Assembly (NCBI GenBank): GCA_025526915.1
Contig: JAHLKH010000009.1
Location: 1 to 64,000 of the forward strand
DNA: 64,000 bases
DNA from: Entophlyctis helioformis
Taxonomy: Eukaryota; Chytridiomycota; Chytridiomycetes; Chytridiales; Chytriomycetaceae
Direction: 5' to 3'
This document shows positions 57,801-64,000 of the stretch, one piece after another (the first letter of the stretch is position 1; the number at the start of each line of letters is the position of its first letter). The notes below the pieces were generated by a model. The model was given only the letters and a program-made list of their open reading frames with translations. It was not told the origin of the DNA and ran no database searches. A program made the position numbers and the translations under genes.

Positions 57801-58610
57801 CGAGGTCTGGGAGAAGGAGCGTGGCGACTTTGACAAGTATGACAGGGTGCGTTGCAGACACCGTTCTATTCTTTCTCCTCTAAGCACCCCCCGCTTCAGA
57901 TCAGGCAAATGCTGTCTGTCTGTCTGACTGACTGGCTGTCAACCAATGCTAATGGATCCCAATGCCTACAGCTGAGAGCCCGCAATGTCGACGTTGCACC
58001 GCCGCCAAGAAGCCCGTTTGTGATTGCGACGGGCAAGCCGGACATGCTGCCAGAAGAGTATGTTCTTTTTGTGGTTTCGCAGATCCGGTCCAGCCAACTG
58101 GACGAGGCGCTGCTGGTTCTGCCCTTTTCGCAAGTCATTGGGCTCCTTAAATGCGTTGCATTCTGGATCGAAAAGGTCAGTGGCATTGTGGTGACTTGTA
58201 GTTCGGATTGGGCGTGAGATCCATGCGGCTAACCCAGATGGCACTGCTTCTCCTTTTGCTCTTATTGCGCACATCAGGGTTGGAGCACAAGACTCACATC
58301 GCGCATTCTGTTCTTCTTGCTGCAGACGCACCACCACGAGATGACAAGCACGCGTGCTCTGCGACCCGTGCTTGAGCGCATTCGCCGTGCAACCCATCAC
58401 GAGCTCAAGGAGCACCGCGATCGGGTTGGATACAATGTTGCTGGCATCCAGTTCCTGCAGCGCGAATACGAGTCGCGCCACTCGAGCTTCTTTGGCGACG
58501 ACTCGACCACTGCAGACGATGCTGCCGCAGACAAGAGCAGCGGAAAGTCCAAGGGTGCCGATGGCGGCAAGAACAAGAAGCGCAAGCGAACCATCAAAGT
58601 GGTCTCGTAG
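54828..58610 (+). CDS. UTP12: Utp12/Dip2 (WDR3) small-subunit processome protein
   Basis: Twin-propeller WD40 protein of the UtpB complex, needed for 18S rRNA maturation in the nucleolus. Exons: 54828-55069, 55266-56433, 56590-56790, 56893-57285, 57365-57496, 57595-57846, 57972-58175, 58278-58610; all keep frame. [20 protein letters not shown] is the family start. WD repeats: [102 protein letters not shown], and [16 protein letters not shown]. The C-terminal Utp12 domain follows ([50 protein letters not shown]). It ends in a Lys/Arg-rich nucleolar-type tail ([14 protein letters not shown]). Confidence 0.96.
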
Positions 58611-58716
58611 TGGTGGAATGAACGCCGAATTGCCTGCCCCTCCTCGATGGCGGAGTTTGCCCGTCTCTCAACCAGCGCACCGTCGATAGGGCATCTCGCC
58701 GGCACTGGACAAGCAG

Positions 58717-61700
58717 ATGACAGTCAGGCGGTTCACTGTTGCGTGCGTCAGCGCATCTCCAGCCCTGGCCCTGGCTCATGTGCGGCACCTTGAGCGGCCG
58801 GCCAGCTGGTCGCAGCTGCATGGGCAGGACTCTGGTTCAGCGTCAAGCGAAGCAGCAGATACGCAGGGTGAGGAGGGCACCCTTGCTTGGTGCCAGTCCA
58901 GCCGCAAGCCATTGCACAACCCAGACTCACAGCGTCCAATCAACACATGCACCTGGCCGGCGGCATCGCACCTCCATGCCATCTGTAACCTGCACCCGCC
59001 GCCAACAACACACTGGATCGAAAGCCTCCCATGAGCGCCTCTTTCAGTGTGACGTTGGCCATGAAACCGTCCAGTGCAGGCTGTCGTTTGTGCTGGTTCC
59101 AGAAAATCAGATCGAGACATCGTCGGAGGGTCAGGGCAGCGGATCGGTGCCTCAGGTAATGCTGGACGGCCAGCCGACGCCAACCATGCCAGGCGGTTGG
59201 TGTGATGTGGCCTGACATTGACTAACGGAGCTGGTGCCCAATGCTGCCGTTCGACACTGGCAGGCTCTTGCCGCCGCTGATGCCATTATGCTCTTCTACG
59301 ATGTCTACAACCGCCTGACCTTCTTTGGCATCCCAGAGCTGCTTGGTACGTCCAGCAGACGCGCTCATCTGGCTGTATCTGAGCAGCTTGCTTGCTTGCG
59401 AGCACCGACTTGCCCATTGTACGCAGTGTACAACTGGCTCTGATTCACTAATCGTTTTTGTAGACGCCTTCCAGGACATTCAGGTGCCAAAGGCACTATT
59501 GGGCTGCAACGCTGATGACGCTGGCACCAGTGCCCGCCAGATTGATGGACGCCTTGGCCAAAAGCTCGCCGCCGTCTTTGGCGTCTTCTTTGCTGAAGTT
59601 GGATCGTCCCCTCGTGCTCAGCGCGATGGCATGGAACTTGCATGCCAGCAGGTTCTCTTGGCAGTCATGGGCCCGAAAGGTAGGCGGTTGCGAGGGTGCG
59701 CAGGCAAAGTGTCGAGAATCTAATCAAGACATGCTTACTGGCTCGGCACACCATTCGGCACACCATCTGATGAAGGCGCGGCCGCAGAACACTCCATTCA
59801 AGTGCCTGCTTTGGCCACCAGAATCGGCCAAGCTTCCATGTCAGGCGATCAGGACCAGAACGCTGACGCTCTAAAGGTTCAGCTCAGGACGATGCGACGA
59901 CTCAGCGCTCAACTCCAGCAACGTTCAGTGCCTGTGCCTTTGCCAGAAAGCATTTCGCCAAACAGCACCAGGAGTATTCAGAACATGGCATTGAATGCAT
60001 CTGGCGCCATCAATGTGGGGGAAGCGGTCGGGCTTCAGACCACAGGCCACAGAGCGCGCCATCGCCACAATCTGTCGCTGGAAACAGGATCTATTCGCGC
60101 AGGTCTGTCTTGTGATGCTCGATTCACTTTGCAGCGCGGCATATCCCTCGGTTTACTCATACGTACTCCTTTGGGACATGCGGGTTGTGGCTCATTTCAG
60201 CCACTCATGCGCTACTGCCACAAGAGACGAGCACACTTTCGGCATGCCCCTCGGCGCAAACATTCCCTTTCCTTTCAAGTGACGACGCAAAGGCGTCTGA
60301 GAACGATTCGATATTGGCAAACTCTGCCATCTCAAAGACCAAGCGCGCGTCCGAGTCGCCGTCCAATCGGTCAAGGTGCTTTTGCTTTAGGCTCTTTGAC
60401 TCGGCATGGCTCTGCCCAGCCAGGCTATGCTATACACCCATCAGCTACTAACTTGGCTACTGCCGATTCTGGCTCATTGCTGGGGATAAGCAGCATCGGC
60501 GCATCAAACAACTCGCTGTCGGGTGATCGCCGCAGCGTGTTTGATGGGTTCTCCGTCACAGAGCTGGTGGAGCGTCTTACATCTGCAGACGCGCATGGTG
60601 CGCCTACATTGCATGGCCAGTGTTTCTGCACAGTCATGGATGCGCTCTATGGCTGACAGTTGCGTGTCTTGTTCACAAATGGCAGATATGGAGTTCACCA
60701 AGGTGTTTCTGATCTTCTATCCCCGCTTTCTCAGACCCAGCGAGCTGCTGGATCGTCTGCTGGACCGCTTTGATACGTTTGACATTGCTACCACGCCAGC
60801 TCAAGCATCGCTCGCAGCAGCTCAATACACGCAGTCCAGCTTAGGTAAGGAGGCTGCATTATGGATGCCGCCTGGAATCCGTTTTGCATACATCTTTCCT
60901 GCGTTGTTTTGGTCTTGGCAAGCAGCATAGCCAACTGCACATGCGATGCATTGACGCGTGGCATACGATGGCAGGGTTTGCAATGTCATCATCAACTGGG
61001 CCACAGACTATTGGTGCGATTTCCAGTCTGAGAAGATGCGGTTCACACTCTTGGTGTTTCTCGAGATTTGCGCAAGCCGACCTCCCTTGGCAGCAATCAG
61101 CCAACGGCTCGCCAGACTTGTATTCCCGAGCGCGTCCAAGGCATCAAACGCCGAGGACGACGAGATGGACTGGGGCCTTCCTGACACTGACGACGACGAT
61201 GCTCTGATACTCGGCGACGGCCAAGCAGCCACGCAAGCCGCTTTGGATGCTCTGCGAAAGCAAGACAAGGGTGATGGCGCGCCATCGCAGACTGGCCATG
61301 CCGTCGCGTTGTCTGCTACGCCGTTTACTGGACCAGACCCATCGAGGCTCTCCATTGCGCACATCTCCCGATCATTCTCGAGAGCGAAAGCGACATTCTT
61401 GCTCAGCAGCTGTGCATTATGGAATGGGACTTGCTTAAGCAGATCAAGGCGAGTTGGCGTGCATACCATCCTGCTTGCGGTGGCTGATAGGGAGGTACGA
61501 CTGGCCGCTGTCTTTGCCTAACATCGCACCTTGCACGCCGCTTGCCCAACGACACACCAACCAACAGCCGCGCGATCTGGTTCACCACATTTGGAGCAAG
61601 TCCAAAAAGGGCAAGCATGCGCGCAGTGTGGCGCAGAGCGTTGAGCTGTTCAATGCCACATCGACATGGTACGCAGTCCTTCCAGCTACGCCAATACTGA

Positions 61701-62464
61701 TCATGCCATTGTAAACGTTGCAGCATAGGAGATGCTAGTGTTTGTATGTGCCGCGGCTAATCTCGGAAATGCTTGTTAACAGGGTCACAACCTCCATCTT
61801 GTCAGAAAACGAGCCCAAGTCCCGTGCAAAGATCATGGCAAAGTTCATGCGAGTCTCTCAGGTAGAGCTCCCCTTTGGCTGTTGTCGTATCAGCATCGCT
61901 GTACAGTCGATCGGTGTTTGCTGCTATGCAAGTGAGCAGTTTGCCAGCTGACAATCATGAACGGTGCTGGACATGTACACTCGAACGTGCATTGTGGTAG
62001 TGGCTGCGAGCGTACGGAAACTACAATAGTCTGATGGCTGTGATTGCAGGCATCAATAACTCGGCTGTCGCGCGACTCAAGCAAACACGGCAGCACGTCC
62101 TTGACCGCCAGGGATTTGCAGAGTTTGCAGACCTGGAGCGACTGATGAGCTCCGAAAAGTCGTTTGCCCATTACCGCACAGCGCTCAAGCAAAGCAGTCT
62201 CCCCTGTGTCCCCTATCTGTAGGTTCTGCGTTGGACCCTCCGGGTTTGCACCATGTAGCAAAACTGCTGACCATTGGCTTTGCTGGATCCAGGGGCGTGT
62301 TTCTTCGCGATCTTCTCTACATTGACGAAGCCAACAAAGACTACAAGGCTGATGGGACCGTCAACTTGCACAAGTTTGTGCTCATGGGCGACGTCGTCTT
62401 GATGATCCGCAATTTCCAGATCAGGTCTTACAACGCAAAGCGCAACGAGTACTCATGGACATGA
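58717..62464 (+). CDS. Ras guanine-nucleotide exchange factor with Ras-like N-terminal domain
   Basis: Predicted activator of a Ras-family GTPase. RasGEF parts: REM (N-terminal) motif DMEFTKVFLIFYPRFLRPSE then LLDRLLDRFDTFD (60688-60800); VYNVIINWATDYWCDFQ (60970-61025). The catalytic CDC25 domain has DILAQQLCIMEWDLLKQI near 61395, TTSILSE then KIMAKFMRVSQ near 61790, GNYNSLMAVIAGINNSAVAR then LKQTR near 62015-62090, and GVFLRDLLYIDEANKDY at 62295-62345. Ahead of it, 58717-59680 encodes a Ras-like fold: RRFTVACVSASPALALAH in place of the P-loop strand, AAADAIMLFYDVYNRLTFFG (switch-II/G3 side), and PKALLGCNADD in place of the NKxD motif. No GxxxxGKS was seen, so GTP binding is doubtful. The middle is Ser-rich. 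Exon borders in 59680-60680 are uncertain, and the stop at 62462-62464 may be an intron read-through. Confidence 0.78.
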
Positions 62465-62829
62465 TCTTGACGTTTCCTCGGCTCAGCGAAGAGGCGAGTT
62501 GCCTCCGCCTTTGCTTGCTCGTGATTGTCTTGAGCGCCAGGCAGATGCGGCCATCTGCTCGCGATTGTGAATGACTCTGACTGATCAAGCCTGCACACTC
62601 CCTGGCATGGCTTGCTTTGCCTCGAATCCAGGAAGCGTACCAGCGATCACTGTTACTCGAGCCACGCGAGGGTTGACAACCTGCACCTGCTTTCATTCTG
62701 TCGCCGCGTTGCTCTACTCCCATGTTGCCAATGCAGACATGCTGGATGCTTTTGTTTTATAACGGCCAACAACTCGTGTGCATCCGTCAGTCGAGCCGCC
62801 TTGCCCAGCTGGTTGAGATCAGGAGCTGC
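62465..62829. other. Convergent intergenic region, nothing recognised
   Basis: 365 bp between the RasGEF stop (+) and the DPM2 stop (-). Frames here are short and unlike any family I know. The RasGEF may continue a little into this region if the 62462-62464 stop is intronic. Confidence 0.5.
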
Positions 62830-63465
62830 TTAGCTCTGCTTCTTCTTGTTCCCACTCCGAAGGAGGACAAGCGAGATGAAGCCAAAGATGCCAGAGAGGC
62901 CAACGACCAGCAGCAACACCGGGATGCGGATTGCCCATTCAGAGGAGAGAAAGTAGCCATGCAGTGCGTGCTCCGGCCGCACAAACGGCTGCAGAGATCC
63001 ATGTTCAGATGGGCAGTTGCAGTTCATCCAAGCCCAGATTCGCGATGGTTGTCCAGCAGCACATGCCGTGCCATGCCATGCGTCAGTTGCGATGTTGCAG
63101 CAGGCCGAGTGCGAAGCCCAGCGGCAAAGTGGAGATGAGAGGCTCGCCCCGCCCCGCCCCGCCCCGTTTCGCCTTGAACAGATATGGGCAGTCTCCAAGG
63201 AGAGTGGCAGGCAGCCCACCAACCGCAAGCTAGGAGCTTACCAGAAGGAACACCCAGGCTGTGTAGTACGAGAACACGACAAAGCTGATCAGCAGCAGCA
63301 AGCCACCAACGAGTCTGTCTGACGTTGTTGCCTGAGAGGCATGTGCGGTTGTGCGTGCAGCGGTCCAGAGTCAGCTCTATCGTCATGCTGCAGCGGCACT
63401 GGCTGTCCTCCAGCTGTGCGTTTGGTGTGCAGGCAGCCTCAGCGGGCGTCCTCGTTTCCCACCAT
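62830..63465 (-). CDS. DPM2: Dolichol-phosphate mannosyltransferase subunit 2
   Basis: Small ER membrane protein that stabilises dolichol-phosphate-mannose synthase. Exons: 63465-63463 (the ATG alone), 63331-63242, 62988-62830; both introns phase 0. Product 83 aa: MATTSDRLVGGLLLLISFVV, FSYYTAWVFLL, PFVRPEHALHGYFLSSEWAI, then a second membrane span IPVLLLVVGLSGIFGFISLV and a basic tail RSGNKKKQS. The human protein is 84 aa with MATGTDQVVG, FTYYTAWVILLPF and a KK-type tail, so the match is end to end. The ATG-only coding exon is supported by a GTGGGA donor and by the family N-terminus. A GC box run (ccgccccgccccgcccc, 63150-63166) lies in intron 2. The ATG is 43 nt past the RasGEF stop on the same strand. 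Confidence 0.9.
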
Positions 63466-63507
63466 GTCGTTTTAATGATTGTGGCGCAAACCAAGCCGCC
63501 CACCGCC

Positions 63508-64000
63508 TCAGCTTCGTGGCTCGCACACCAATGACAGGCCATATGCCTGGTCGTCATCCAGAGTCGAGCACACACGCAGAAACTCTTGGATCTCGATCAC
63601 TGGGCCAAGCTGGTATGGAACGCGCTGGTACGTCTGCCAAGTCGACAAGCAGCAAGTCAGCACCAGCCAGACCAGATCAGGCATGGCCACTTGCGCGTAT
63701 GGCAAACGGCGCATCCGTAAGCTACTCACTTGCAGTTCAAGCACGTAGCTGGCTATCTTTTGGAACTTTTGAAAGTTGATAAGGCCTCCGTCAATCTTGG
63801 TCTTGCCGCACGTCTCCAGGAATACCTGACACCATTGCAATCGATGGGCATTGCTTGTCAGCTGTGTGCCGTCGGATCGCACTCATGCTCCATTGGCGGC
63901 TTATTTACAAGATCGCCTTGATAAACGCCTGGAAACGGAATGAGAGGCGGCTCCACCGCGTGCACTTTGGAGCGCAGGTTCTTGTAGTTCAGCTCGCTTG
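63508..64000 (-). CDS. Second RasGEF protein, C-terminal end only
   Basis: C-terminal part of a CDC25-type Ras exchange factor; the gene continues beyond base 64000. Exons: 64000-63909, 63825-63730, 63633-63508. It reads NYKNLRSKVHAVEPPLIPFP, GVYQGDL joined to VFLETCGKTKIDGGLINFQK, FQKIASYVLELQ, then TYQRVPYQLGPVIEIQEFLR and LSLVCEPRS-stop. These are the last helices of the RasGEF fold (family: NYRNLRSKL-A...PPCVPFLGVYL-DL...GLINF-K). It is on the opposite strand to the RasGEF at 58717-62464 and differs in sequence, so it is not a simple duplication within the window. Confidence 0.85.

Overview
The window is nuclear DNA of an intron-rich, gene-dense eukaryote, almost certainly a fungus and probably a flagellated (zoosporic, chytrid-like) one. 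Fungal markers are Cyc8/Ssn6, a Ypd1 phosphorelay protein, Pex4 and a Hul4-like HECT ligase. The flagellate hint is a FAM184-family coiled-coil protein; I infer that this family is cilium-linked. Coding is GC-rich. Introns are mostly about 60-350 nt with GT-AG borders and at least two GC-AG introns. Intergenic gaps are often under 200 bp. No rRNA, tRNA or CRISPR array was seen.

Layout: PEX4-like E2 (-, cut by the left edge), mitochondrial Phe-tRNA synthetase (-) divergent from the GrpE/Mge1 co-chaperone (+), CYC8 corepressor (-) divergent from a TBL1/Sif2-type WD40 corepressor (+), an Osh-type lipid-transfer protein (+), a complex I NDUFB10-type subunit (+), exportin-7 (-) divergent from ALG1 (+), FAM184 (+), YPD1 (+) converging on APC4 (-), a Fanzor/TnpB-bearing insertion, VPS13 (-, about 14 kb) divergent from a HECT ligase (+), a Nudix NADH pyrophosphatase (+), a large low-complexity protein of unknown function (-), UTP12/DIP2 (+), a RasGEF with a Ras-like N-terminus (+), DPM2 (-) and a second RasGEF (-, cut by the right edge).

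Most genes are housekeeping: protein and RNA transport, mitochondrial function, glycosylation, cell cycle and signalling. The two corepressor genes share one promoter. The two RasGEF genes flank DPM2.

The least ordinary region is 30553-31750, between APC4 and VPS13. A 1.15-kb insert carries the C-terminal half of a Fanzor (eukaryotic TnpB-like RNA-guided nuclease) gene with an intact four-cysteine zinc finger. It also carries an array of four CCAAT boxes spaced 28-29 bp. A 24-bp direct duplication covering the VPS13 stop codon flanks it. Pieces of the same material recur just after the HECT gene (48746-48865) and upstream of UTP12 (54541-54618), which suggests a small family of related elements.

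Several essential genes (Phe-tRNA synthetase, TBL1, YPD1) show isolated one-base frame breaks next to short homopolymers. These look more like draft-assembly indels than gene decay, so exon models should be read with that in mind.
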